Source of the DNA: an uncultured Lewinella sp.
GTDB taxonomy: Bacteria > Bacteroidota > Bacteroidia > Chitinophagales > Saprospiraceae
DNA length: 64,000 nucleotides
Reading direction: 5' to 3'
Assembly: GCA_913057725.1 (NCBI GenBank)
Contig: CAJXOS010000005.1
Location: forward strand, 1-64,000
Every line of letters begins with the position of its first letter. The first letter of the stretch is position 1. Positions 1-8,173 of this stretch are shown piece by piece. The notes beneath the pieces are model-generated. The model saw only the letters and a list, made by a program, of their open reading frames with translations, did not search any database and was not told the origin of the DNA. A program made the position numbers and the translations under genes.

Positions 1-387
1 AACTGGGTGCGTACAGGAGATCTCCAACGTCCAGGTATTGCAGAAACCTACGTCTCCTTTGCCCGCCGTAGCGTGGATATCAATACCTAAGCGCCCTACG
101 CTACTTTTACCTTCCAGGAAGGGTACGGTCGCATGCGTCTCCGTGTATTCCAATGTTACTCCTAGATATAGGGTATTGGGGTGTAGCACAAAGCCCTCTT
201 CCGGAATTTCTACGTACTCAATTTCGTTGTGTTTACGCGCATCCAGAATATGATCCTTGTAGTAGGCCAGCCACTTGCCCAGGTGTACATCATAGGAATT
301 GGTACCTAAGCAAGAACGATCAAAAGGGTCGATGACGATCTCTCCCTTGTCGATGGCTTCCAGAATCTTGATATCACTGAGAATCAT
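1..387 (-). CDS. dcd: dCTP deaminase (3' end outside window)
   Basis: Reading the minus strand from an ATG at 385-387 gives 129 codons with no stop before the left edge, so only the N-terminal two thirds are present. The enzyme deaminates dCTP to dUTP in the cytosol, the supply route for dTMP. The family block is visible: GKSSVGRLG (residues 93-101), TAGKGDVGF (107-115) and TLE (120-122). By family knowledge the Glu of TLE is the catalytic general base. The gene is divergent from the helicase at 560, with 172 bases between the two starts. The sequence GACTTTTC lies three bases before the ATG and could be a weak -7 element. Family assignment is firm; completeness cannot be judged here. Confidence 0.9.
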   Translation of the reverse strand, partial: MILSDIKILEAIDKGEIVIDPFDRSCLGTNSYDVHLGKWLAYYKDHILDARKHNEIEYVEIPEEGFVLHPNTLYLGVTLEYTETHATVPFLEGKSSVGRLGIDIHATAGKGDVGFCNTWTLEISCTHPV

Positions 388-547
388 AGCGAAAAGTCGA
401 ATTTGGCTGCCCAAGATAGCGAAGTTGTACAAATCCCAAGCATGGAAAACCTTCGAGGAGGACAACTTTCTTTGATGACGAAGACCATTGTCTTCGACAA
501 ATAATACCCACTGCCATCAAAAGCACTGATTAAAGGCCTGAAGTATG

Positions 548-555
548 TACTTTTG
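548..555 (+). promoter_or_regulatory. -7 promoter element of the helicase gene
   Basis: TACTTTTG matches the Bacteroidota -7 consensus TAnnTTTG exactly and ends four bases before the ATG at 560. Transcription should start about at the start codon, so the mRNA is probably leaderless or nearly so. No clear TTG -33 element is seen at the usual distance. Confidence 0.5.
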
Positions 556-559
556 CGCC

Positions 560-1870
560 ATGAAGACTCCACTTAAGAATCAGGAGCAGATCCTCCGGAA
601 ACTAGGCATCGAAGCGCTCAACCCCATGCAGGAAGAAGCCACCTTGGCTATTGCTCATGCTGATGATGTAGTGGTTCTTTCCCCTACTGGTAGCGGTAAG
701 ACCCTTGCCTTTCTGTTACCGGTACTAGCTCAGTTTGACGCTTCTCTGCAGCAAGTACAAGGTTTAGTCCTGGTACCTTCCCGCGAGTTGGCAATCCAGA
801 TTGAAACCGTGGCTCGCGATATGGGCACTGGCTTCAAGGTAAATGCCATTTATGGGGGCCGCCCAATCGCTAAAGACATGGAGGACCTAAAGCACCCACC
901 TGCGTTGCTAATTGGTACTCCCGGACGTATCAGCGATCACATGAAACGGGGCACGTTCTCCAAGCGACACTTGCACTTTCTGGTATTAGATGAATTTGAT
1001 AAGTCGCTAGAAATTGGGTTCGCTGAGGAGATGAAAGCTATCTTAGAAGCGGTGCCTCAAATTCGAAAGCGGGTACTTACCTCTGCAACTAAACTGGAGG
1101 ATTGGCCAGATTTTCTAGAATTGAACAAACCAACGCTCATTGATTATTTGGGCGAAGGCAGTTCTAGCCTGGAGATCAAGCGAATTGTATCTCCGGAGAA
1201 AGACAAGCTAGAAACCCTCGGACATGCCCTGCGGCACCTTGGTGCACGACCAGGCATTGTCTTTTGCAACTACAAGGACAGCATTCAACGCGTGAGTGAC
1301 TACCTAAGCTCCCAAAAGATCAGTCATGCCTGCTTCTACGGAGGCATGGATCAGCGCGATCGGGAACGCTCCCTCATTAAATTTCGCAACGGCACCCACC
1401 AACTACTCCTCGCCACAGATTTAGCCGCCCGCGGTATTGATGTACCCGAGATCGAATTTATCATTCACTATCACCTCCCCCATCACGAGCAGGAGTTCAC
1501 GCACCGCAATGGTCGTACTGCTCGTATGCACCGCGAGGGTACCGCTTACGTACTCCACTGGCAAAATGAAGATTTACCAGAATTCATCGGCCATCCGGAG
1601 GAAGAAGAACTACAGGAAGCGGCTGCTTTGCAACCTTCTGAGTGGGCTACCGTATTTATCTCTGGCGGACGTCGGGACAAAATCTCAAAAGGAGATATTG
1701 CTGGGCTATTCTTTAAGCAAGGCCAATTGAAGAAAGGAGAACTGGGTAGTATTGAATTGAAAGTAGACTGTGCTTTCGCTGCTGTAAAACGAACAAAACT
1801 GACATCAATGATACAATTAGTCGACAATGGCCGAATCAAAAAGCGCAAGCTGCGTGTTTATGAAGTTTGA
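560..1870 (+). CDS. DEAD-box RNA helicase with DbpA-like C-terminal domain
   Basis: This is an ATP-dependent RNA helicase of 436 residues, probably acting on rRNA or structured mRNA in the cytosol. Visible motifs are Q24, Walker A SPTGSGKT (41-48), VPSRELA in place of PTRELA (73-79), TPGR (120-123), motif II as DEFD instead of DEAD (144-147), SAT (175-177), and later DLAARGID and HRNGRTAR. After about residue 360 comes a basic domain starting FISGGRRDKISKGD. It resembles the DbpA/CsdA RNA-binding domain, which in DbpA recognises 23S rRNA, so a ribosome-assembly role is an inference. An in-frame ATG at 545 lies upstream, but a -7 promoter element sits between it and 560, so 560 is the better start. 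Confidence 0.9.
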   Translation: MKTPLKNQEQILRKLGIEALNPMQEEATLAIAHADDVVVLSPTGSGKTLAFLLPVLAQFDASLQQVQGLVLVPSRELAIQIETVARDMGTGFKVNAIYGGRPIAKDMEDLKHPPALLIGTPGRISDHMKRGTFSKRHLHFLVLDEFDKSLEIGFAEEMKAILEAVPQIRKRVLTSATKLEDWPDFLELNKPTLIDYLGEGSSSLEIKRIVSPEKDKLETLGHALRHLGARPGIVFCNYKDSIQRVSDYLSSQKISHACFYGGMDQRDRERSLIKFRNGTHQLLLATDLAARGIDVPEIEFIIHYHLPHHEQEFTHRNGRTARMHREGTAYVLHWQNEDLPEFIGHPEEEELQEAAALQPSEWATVFISGGRRDKISKGDIAGLFFKQGQLKKGELGSIELKVDCAFAAVKRTKLTSMIQLVDNGRIKKRKLRVYEV

Positions 1871-1956
1871 CCGTTCATTTGAACATCTCTGCCGTTTTAC
1901 CGATTAATTGTTACGAATAACAACATTTTGAACTCCTCGGCTGCTTGAAAATCTGT

Positions 1957-1964
1957 TACTTTAC
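1957..1964 (+). promoter_or_regulatory. Possible -7 element before the S9 peptidase
   Basis: TACTTTAC keeps five of the six fixed positions of TAnnTTTG and ends three bases before the ATG at 1968. The geometry is the same as at the helicase gene, again implying a leaderless or near-leaderless transcript. Confidence 0.35.
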
Positions 1965-1967
1965 GAC

Positions 1968-3887
1968 ATGAAGGACATCCCCCTGAAGCAACAAGTCCCC
2001 GGTGACACTACGCTTCCTAGCGACAAGGAAGCCATCGAGGTGCTTAGTGCTCACATCCCTGATGATTTATCTTATGCTGTTGAGGATTTTTTCCGCCTCC
2101 CGGAACAAATCGCGTTTCAGCTTTCGCCTAATGGTAAATACATAGCCTTTCTAGCTCCTTACGAGCGCCGAAACAACATTCACGTACGCCGCCTTGGTGA
2201 GGAACAGGCCACTCGGATTACAGCCGAAACAGAACGCAGCATTGGCGGCTTTTTTTGGGCCAGCGACGATCGGATTGTTTTCATCAAGGACAGTGGTGGC
2301 AACGAGAACTTTCAACTCTTTGCTGTAAATAAGGATGGTCAAAACGCTAGAGACCTCACCCCTTTTCCGGAGGTCACCATCCAGATCATTGACGAATTAG
2401 AAGATAACGAGGAAGAGCTCATCATTGGGCTCAACAAGAATAATCCCCAGCTCTTTGAACCCTATCGAATCAATATTCATACCGGAGCATTAGAGCAAAT
2501 TGGAGAAAATACGGATCCACTTCAACCTATTGTACAGTGGATTACCGACCATAAAGGCCGGCTTCGTGCGGCGATCCGCATGGTAGGTGGCGTGAATGAA
2601 CAGCTGCTGTATCGTGCTTCTGAAGAGGATGATTTCAAGGTGGTTCACACGACCAACTTTCGGGAAAGCCTCAGCCCGCTGTTCTTTGACTTCCAGGAGC
2701 CGCACCTAATGTATGCCGCTTCAAACTTGGAGCGTGATAAAATGGCCATTGTCCGCTTTGATATGAAGCAGGCCAAGGAAGTCGGCGCCCCACTCTTTGA
2801 TCATGCTGAAGTGGACGTCTCTAACCTGCATTATTCTCGTCGCCGGAAAGTGCTTACTAGCGTTAGCTATACCACCTGGAAGCGGCAAGTGCATTTCTTT
2901 GACGAGGCTGCTCAGGAACGGTACAACTTTTGGAAGTCTCAGCTTGGCGACTACGAAATCATGGTAGTGAGCACGGATAAAGCGGAAGAGAAATTCCTGC
3001 TACGCACCGTTAGCGACCGCTCGCTAGGCGCTTACTACTTCTACAACCATACCGACCGAAGCCTAGAGCTCATTCGCGAGGTCAGCCCCTGGATTAAGGA
3101 GGAAGACATGGCTGCGATGAAGCCTATACAATACCAAAGCCGTGATGGGTTGACCATCCACGGATACCTTACCCTTCCTCCAGGGAAAACGCCTACTAAC
3201 CTACCAGTGATTATCAATCCGCACGGTGGACCTTGGGTACGTGATAGTTGGGGCTACAACCCAGAAGCACAGCTCCTAGCTGGTTGCGGGTATGCTGTTC
3301 TACAGGTTAATTTCCGAGGAAGTACAGGATACGGCAGAGCGTTTTGGGAAGCTGGCTTCAAGCAGTGGGGTCGCACTATGCAAGATGATATTAGTGATGG
3401 TGTACATTGGCTAATCAGCGAAGGCATTGCCAATGCGGATCGGGTGGCCATCTACGGTGGAAGCTACGGCGGCTATGCTACCCTGGCCGGAATTACTTTC
3501 ACGCCTGAACTGTATGCCTGCGCCATCGACTACGTTGGCGTAAGTAACCTGTTCACTTTCATGAATACGATCCCGCCGTACTGGAAGCCATACCTCGACA
3601 TGCTGTACACTATGGTAGGACATCCCGATGAGGACGCGGTAGAGATGCGAGCAGCCTCCCCGGTATTTCATGTCGACAAGATTCAGGCACCACTTTTCGT
3701 AGCGCAAGGTGCTAATGATCCACGAGTGAATATCGACGAGTCGGATCAGATCGTTCGTCAGCTTCGTGATCGCGGCATTGACGTTCCCTATCTGGTTAAA
3801 TACAACGAAGGGCACGGATTCCAAAACGAGGAAAACCGTTTTGAGTTTTATCGGGCAATGCTAGGCTTCCTGGGCAAACACCTTTGA
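1968..3887 (+). CDS. S9 family (prolyl oligopeptidase-type) serine peptidase
   Basis: The 639-residue protein has an N-terminal beta-propeller region with repeated short strands (about residues 40-390) and a C-terminal alpha/beta-hydrolase domain. The catalytic triad can be placed: Ser499 in GGSYGGYA, Asp584 in ANDPR, and His616 in EGHGF. The oxyanion region INPHGGPW lies upstream of the serine. The architecture is that of acylaminoacyl-peptidase/dipeptidyl-peptidase relatives, which cleave short peptides. No signal peptide is seen, so it probably acts in the cytoplasm on peptides taken up or released by other proteases. It stands alone between the helicase and the ABC transporter. Exact cleavage specificity cannot be read from the sequence. 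Confidence 0.92.
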   Translation: MKDIPLKQQVPGDTTLPSDKEAIEVLSAHIPDDLSYAVEDFFRLPEQIAFQLSPNGKYIAFLAPYERRNNIHVRRLGEEQATRITAETERSIGGFFWASDDRIVFIKDSGGNENFQLFAVNKDGQNARDLTPFPEVTIQIIDELEDNEEELIIGLNKNNPQLFEPYRINIHTGALEQIGENTDPLQPIVQWITDHKGRLRAAIRMVGGVNEQLLYRASEEDDFKVVHTTNFRESLSPLFFDFQEPHLMYAASNLERDKMAIVRFDMKQAKEVGAPLFDHAEVDVSNLHYSRRRKVLTSVSYTTWKRQVHFFDEAAQERYNFWKSQLGDYEIMVVSTDKAEEKFLLRTVSDRSLGAYYFYNHTDRSLELIREVSPWIKEEDMAAMKPIQYQSRDGLTIHGYLTLPPGKTPTNLPVIINPHGGPWVRDSWGYNPEAQLLAGCGYAVLQVNFRGSTGYGRAFWEAGFKQWGRTMQDDISDGVHWLISEGIANADRVAIYGGSYGGYATLAGITFTPELYACAIDYVGVSNLFTFMNTIPPYWKPYLDMLYTMVGHPDEDAVEMRAASPVFHVDKIQAPLFVAQGANDPRVNIDESDQIVRQLRDRGIDVPYLVKYNEGHGFQNEENRFEFYRAMLGFLGKHL

Positions 3888-3951
3888 TCGCGTAGCACTC
3901 AAGAATCCATTCTTTTTTCGGCGGGCAGGAAGATTTGTCAAAGAAGCTGCT

Positions 3952-3958
3952 TACTTTG
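3952..3958 (+). promoter_or_regulatory. Possible -7 element before the ABC transporter operon
   Basis: TACTTTG is the -7 consensus with one of the two free bases missing. It ends six bases before the preferred ATG at 3965 and lies between the alternative TTG start (3935) and that ATG. This favours 3965 as the start. Confidence 0.3.
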
Positions 3959-3964
3959 TCTTAT

Positions 3965-4927
3965 ATGATCGCCGTTGAAAACCTCCGCAAAACCTTTGGG
4001 GATAAAGTAGCCGTTGCCGACTTGTCGTTCAGTCTTGAGCGAGGGCAGACCTTAGCCCTTGTCGGCACTAGTGGTAGTGGTAAAACCACCACCCTGAAAA
4101 TGCTGAATCGCCTCATCCAACCAACTAGCGGTAGAATACTTATCGATGGACAGGATACCGCGTCGCTTCCCTTAGCGGAAATGCGCCGTAAGATGGGTTA
4201 CGTCATTCAGCAAATTGGTCTTTTCCCGCATTATACGGTAGCCGAAAACATTGCAGTCGTCCCCCAACTCCTACAGCATGAAAAGCGGACTATCCAAGCT
4301 AGGAGTAGAGAGCTCCTGGAACGCTTAAGTTTACCATCCGATCAGTATCTAGATCGTTATCCACACGAGTTAAGCGGTGGTCAACAGCAGCGCGTCGGTA
4401 TAGCCAGAGCCCTCGCCGCTAGCCCTCCCGTACTCCTTATGGACGAGCCCTTTAGTGCACTCGATCAAATAACTCGCCAGGAATTACGCCGGGATTTCCG
4501 CGAACTAGAAGCACTAAAGAACACCACTACTGTCATCGTCACTCACGACTTAGAAGAAGCTTTTGAGCTTGCTGACCAGGTTTGCCTGTTGGACCACGGT
4601 GAACTCCAACAGTTGGATACTCCTCGGCAGCTTTTGGCTAATCCCGCCAATGAATTTGTTCGCACCTTCCTTGGCAGTCAACAACTGCGTCTGGCATTAC
4701 AAGTGTTGACGGTAGCTGATCTTGCGTTACCTGGATCAAATACTAAGTCTACTGATGCGCGTACTGCAACGACCTACTCAGCAGACATGCGACTCAAAGA
4801 AGTCGAAGAACAGCTACTACAACAAGCATCTGACACACTGGCCCAGACCGAAGATGGGCAAGTCTTCGACCTGACTGACATCAACCAGACTGCGGTTGCC
4901 TTTCTTCGCCAAAATCGCCAGAACTAA
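3965..4927 (+). CDS. Osmoprotectant-type ABC transporter ATP-binding protein
   Basis: This 320-residue ATPase would power uptake of a quaternary amine such as glycine betaine or choline. Walker A is GTSGSGKT (34-41), the signature is LSGGQQQR, Walker B is VLLMDEP, and the H-loop is VIVTHD. The match is to the OpuCA/OsmV branch of quaternary-amine transporters. The C-terminal 80 residues are not clear CBS domains, although OpuCA usually has two. They may be a degenerate regulatory tail. A TTG at 3935 would add ten residues, but the first ATG gives the standard family N-terminus. The stop TAA overlaps the next gene's ATG (TAATG), so the two are translationally coupled. Confidence 0.92.
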   Translation: MIAVENLRKTFGDKVAVADLSFSLERGQTLALVGTSGSGKTTTLKMLNRLIQPTSGRILIDGQDTASLPLAEMRRKMGYVIQQIGLFPHYTVAENIAVVPQLLQHEKRTIQARSRELLERLSLPSDQYLDRYPHELSGGQQQRVGIARALAASPPVLLMDEPFSALDQITRQELRRDFRELEALKNTTTVIVTHDLEEAFELADQVCLLDHGELQQLDTPRQLLANPANEFVRTFLGSQQLRLALQVLTVADLALPGSNTKSTDARTATTYSADMRLKEVEEQLLQQASDTLAQTEDGQVFDLTDINQTAVAFLRQNRQN

Positions 4928-6474
4928 TGGAAAGCTTCATCAACTTTGTGATCGAGAATCGAGAGAAGATGCTGGAGCTAAGTCTAGAGCACCTTCAGCT
5001 CACACTGATATCACTTCTTCTAGCTTGCTTGATTGCCATCCCTTTAGGTATATGGATGGTAGGGCAACAACGTGTAGCCAACGCATTTCTCGGAGTAGCA
5101 GGACTCATGCAAACTATACCGAGTATAGCCCTCTTGGGTAGCTTGATACCGATATTAGGCATCGGTGTTAAGCCAGCTATTCTGGCCCTGCTACTATATG
5201 CTATACTGCCTATACTTCAGAACACCTATACCGGCATCCAAGGTGTAGCACCAGCCGTAAAGGAAGCTGCTGCGGGGATGGGAATGACGCCCTGGCAGAT
5301 CCTTAAGTCCGTCACGTTGCCGCTAGCCTTACCCGTTATCATGGCTGGAGTGCGTACAGCAGCGGTCATCAATGTAGGCGTGGCAACTCTCGCGGCCTAT
5401 ATCGGCGCTGGCGGTCTTGGCGAGTTCATCTTCGGAGGTATTGCCCTCAACAATAACAACATGATCTTAGCCGGTGCCGTACCGGCTGCTATTTTGGCCT
5501 TGCTTTTTGATCAATTGTTGGGCCAAATGCAGAAGATCAAGCTTAAAAGATCATACGCAGCGGTGCTACTTATCCCCTTCTTAATTGCACTTTGGGGATG
5601 GCGCTCACCAGCTAATCAACAAGCACTTAGTGCTGCCTTTGACCCCGAGTTTGCCGACCGGGCAGACGGCCTTCCTAGCATACAGCAAACCTATCCAGGC
5701 CTGCGCTTTAATACCCTTGTACTCAATGCTGGTCTCTTGTATCGAGCGGTTGCAGAGGGAGAAGTAGACCTTATTAGTGGTTATTCTACGGATGGGCGCG
5801 TTCAAGCCTACCACCTAAAAGTGCTGGAAGATGATCGACATGCTTTCCCGCCCTACCACTGCGCAGCCATCGTCAACGGAGAAACGGCGGTTCAACATCC
5901 AGAACTCATCACCACTCTCAATTTATTGGCGGGGCGTATCAGCGATAGTCTGATGACAAGCCTGAATTATGAGGTGGATCACCTTCAGCGCTCTCCGGCA
6001 GATGTAGCGGAAGAATGTCTACGCAAAATGGGGCTTTGGCAAGAGAATACTTCCCAAAGAAGCGAGACCACGATTACGATCGGTTCAAAGCTCTTTTCAG
6101 AGCAGTACATTCTCGTAGAGTTATTTAAGCAGCTCATTGAAGGCCATACCAATTTGCAGGTAGACCCAAAACCGGGACTAGGCGGCACCAAAATTTGCTA
6201 TGATGCCCTAAAAAACGGTGAGATTGACCTCTACCCTGAATACACTGGCACCGGCTTCCAAGTACTACTACAACCAAGCGACAGTCTGCGTGCTGCCATT
6301 TTCACCGACGCGGAGGCCGTCTATGATTATGTGCAATCTGAATGCGCCCGGCTGGATGACGTAAAATGGCTTGCCCCTCTAGGCTTCAACAACACTTATG
6401 CCTTGATGTGCCGTCAGCAGCAAGCAGATGAAAAGGGTTGGCAACGCATGAGTGATCTACTCAAAGTTGACTAG
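4927..6474 (+). CDS. ABC permease fused to a circularly permuted osmoprotectant-binding domain
   Basis: The 515-residue protein begins with a BPD-type permease (1-202) with about five or six membrane segments and the EAA loop EAAAGMGM followed by LPLALPVIMAG. A further hydrophobic helix (209-225) tethers an external binding domain of the OpuCC/OsmF type. The order of that domain is unusual. The half normally at the C-terminus comes first (236-370: AFDPEF, DGLPSIQ, STDGR, VLEDD, FPPY, LNYEVD). The half normally at the N-terminus comes last (382-515: ITIGSKLFSEQYI, GLGGT, PEYTGTG, PLGFNNTYALM, ending MSDLLKVD). A short polar linker (371-381) joins the two native ends. Each canonical motif occurs once, so this looks like circular permutation and not duplication. 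With the ATPase it forms a complete two-gene importer. Confidence 0.88.
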   Translation: MESFINFVIENREKMLELSLEHLQLTLISLLLACLIAIPLGIWMVGQQRVANAFLGVAGLMQTIPSIALLGSLIPILGIGVKPAILALLLYAILPILQNTYTGIQGVAPAVKEAAAGMGMTPWQILKSVTLPLALPVIMAGVRTAAVINVGVATLAAYIGAGGLGEFIFGGIALNNNNMILAGAVPAAILALLFDQLLGQMQKIKLKRSYAAVLLIPFLIALWGWRSPANQQALSAAFDPEFADRADGLPSIQQTYPGLRFNTLVLNAGLLYRAVAEGEVDLISGYSTDGRVQAYHLKVLEDDRHAFPPYHCAAIVNGETAVQHPELITTLNLLAGRISDSLMTSLNYEVDHLQRSPADVAEECLRKMGLWQENTSQRSETTITIGSKLFSEQYILVELFKQLIEGHTNLQVDPKPGLGGTKICYDALKNGEIDLYPEYTGTGFQVLLQPSDSLRAAIFTDAEAVYDYVQSECARLDDVKWLAPLGFNNTYALMCRQQQADEKGWQRMSDLLKVD

Positions 6475-6752
6475 ATCATTCGTAGACTTACCGTCCAAAT
6501 TCCACAAAAGTGGTGATCATTGGAACTAATTACGCCCTAAGGGATGTTCCTTCCGCGAATAATGTAATTAAAGCCATGTTCCGCATCAGTTCCATATCGA
6601 TTTGGCGCTCCTCCCCGATCGGGTTGATGGCAGCCGCTCTTCCTGGTTGAGGCCAACGCCTCCAACCACATTTCTGCTTAGGGCCTAATACCTGACGAAC
6701 AGCAACCGTCATCGGGTAGCCCTCCATTATTCAAGCATTCAAGTATTAAACC

Positions 6753-7706
6753 ATGGATCGTTCATCTTTGGACCTGGTCAGTGATGTACTGGCAGGACCA
6801 CGACGTATGTTTTACTACGCCAAAGACGAGTACGCCCGCTACCTTTTGGAACGTCAGGTAGCGGCCAAGCCGCTTAAGCTACAGACACTACAGCAAAGCT
6901 CCTGGGGACGCCTACTCGAACGTCCACTCATCAAGCAAGAACGCGGGCAGTGGGGCGACGGCCTATTGTCCTACGAGCGCTTGCAAACACTGCGGGCTAC
7001 CCAACCACTACAATTTCGCCTCACCTTCGACGAGTGGGGCTCAAGCAATCGACACTCCTACAACTGGGATCAGGTGTCAAGACCGGGGTACAACTTGGTT
7101 GTTCAACTAAACTTTGCTGGCGACCACAACGAGCAGTACTTCAAACTAATGAACCCGCAGGTCTACCGACACCCCTTTAAGTATGGTGGTCACCCGAGTA
7201 GAGCTTACAAACAGGACTTCACCTTGGCCTGGGCTCGTATCGACATCAGCGAGGACTTCTCTGAAGCACTCATCGAGGAGCTACAATCAGACTGGTGGCG
7301 CGCTGCAAAAGCAGAGGTAATAGAACGCCATCACCGCAAGCGAGACGCCAATGGCCAGTGGAAAGAGTGGACCACCAAGAGCAGCCGTCACTGCCTGGAA
7401 GTGGAAGAATGCGAGCGCTATCTATCAGAAGTGCTACAATCCTACGGAGAAGTATGGGACGAAGCAATGCTCACCGCTACGCTACAGTTGTTGTGGGATG
7501 AAATTGGTGTAGAACGGATATTCTACCACACCTACGAAACGGGCTGCGTTCTAAAGAACTGTAAACCACCACGTTCGCTGTATACTAAGCTTCCAAAGCG
7601 TTTTTGCTTCAAGAAGACAGAGCAGGCTCCTACGTTTCTTACCGGAGAATTAAAGCGCTGGAATAGAAAACTCAAGGGAAAGTCTGCTTTCTGGGTGATG
7701 GGGTAA
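6753..7706 (+). CDS. Unknown protein with a phage-polyvalent-like EELQSDW motif
   Basis: I do not recognise this 317-residue protein as a named family. It is basic, soluble and lacks a signal peptide. The block LAWARIDISEDFSEALIEEL followed by QSDWW (about 158-182) resembles the IEEIQSDW motif of a domain found in large polyvalent proteins of phages and conjugative elements. A later block, YHTYETG then PPRSLYTKLPKRFCF (about 258-290), has the aromatic and basic pattern seen after that motif. The resemblance is by eye only. No phage genes surround it: upstream is the transporter, downstream a hairpin and then an SRPBCC gene. It could be a domesticated mobile-element protein or a lineage-specific family. 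Confidence 0.6.
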   Translation: MDRSSLDLVSDVLAGPRRMFYYAKDEYARYLLERQVAAKPLKLQTLQQSSWGRLLERPLIKQERGQWGDGLLSYERLQTLRATQPLQFRLTFDEWGSSNRHSYNWDQVSRPGYNLVVQLNFAGDHNEQYFKLMNPQVYRHPFKYGGHPSRAYKQDFTLAWARIDISEDFSEALIEELQSDWWRAAKAEVIERHHRKRDANGQWKEWTTKSSRHCLEVEECERYLSEVLQSYGEVWDEAMLTATLQLLWDEIGVERIFYHTYETGCVLKNCKPPRSLYTKLPKRFCFKKTEQAPTFLTGELKRWNRKLKGKSAFWVMG

Positions 7707-7713
7707 AAAAAGT

Positions 7714-7737
7714 AGAGCGGACTAAAATGTCCGCTCT
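7714..7737. terminator. Hairpin downstream of the 6753-7706 gene
   Basis: AGAGCGGAC pairs perfectly with GTCCGCTCT around a six-base loop (TAAAAT), eight bases after the stop codon. The left flank is a run of seven A, which gives a U-tract only on the minus strand. On the plus strand the tail is CCAAAAATTC. It probably ends the upstream gene even without a classic U-tract. Confidence 0.6.
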
Positions 7738-8173
7738 CCAAAAATTCTCTGTATGAGAAACCCTTTACAAACCTACTTGCATCGTATATACTGAACTCCC
7801 AATGAAGGGAGTAGTAAATTCTATCAAGAAAAACCACCAATACTGTTCCCGAAAATTATTTAGCGATAGTGCTATTTCCTCAAACGACTTTAGCCCCTAC
7901 AGTGACCACTGAGGAGCGAAAACGCTACGAAACTTGAGGAGTGAAAATACCGCATACCAGTGCGCGGTAAAGAAGTGTTACTTCGTTCATGGGATCGTTA
8001 TTGGGATTAATCAAAACACAGAGCCTTTCGACTCACTTGACAAATATAAGGAAATATTCATGTATGAAGCAAGTATGCCATTTTTTTTACATTTTTTTTG
8101 GCTGATAGGATTACATCCGAGCTGAACAAAACCGCCCGTTTTGCGATTTAGCCTACAGCATAAACAAACATAC
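7738..8173. other. Gene-free stretch
   Basis: No convincing gene is seen in these roughly 440 bases. Short open frames here have non-ATG starts and no family resemblance. The stretch holds a pair of near-identical 16-base direct repeats (7910-7950) and an AT-rich part with two long T-runs (8081-8100). The promoter of the SRPBCC gene should lie in the last 100 bases, but no exact TAnnTTTG was found there. Confidence 0.5.
7910..7950. repeat. Two 16-base near-identical direct repeats
   Basis: TGAGGAGCGAAAACGC (7910-7925) and TGAGGAGTGAAAATAC (7935-7950) match at 13 of 16 positions and are separated by nine bases. They lie in an intergenic region. No function is known to me: a protein-binding site pair or a remnant of a duplicated segment are both possible. 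Confidence 0.4.

Noticed and set aside
3411-3824. Minus-strand open frame of 137 codons opposite the S9 peptidase catalytic domain
   Set aside because: Antisense shadow of a strongly conserved coding region.
4927-6474. Assembly error as the cause of the swapped binding-domain halves
   Set aside because: The frame is continuous, each motif occurs once, the joint between the native ends is a plausible linker, and the gene ends cleanly. A misassembly would be expected to break the frame or duplicate sequence.
6530-6727. Minus-strand open frame of 65 codons between the transporter and the EELQSDW gene
   Set aside because: No family resemblance, no promoter element and no ribosome-binding site. 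It could be a small gene but cannot be supported.
7934-8125. Open frame of 63 codons in the gene-free stretch
   Set aside because: It starts with TTG, runs into poly-T DNA coding for a Phe-rich end, and overlaps the direct repeats.
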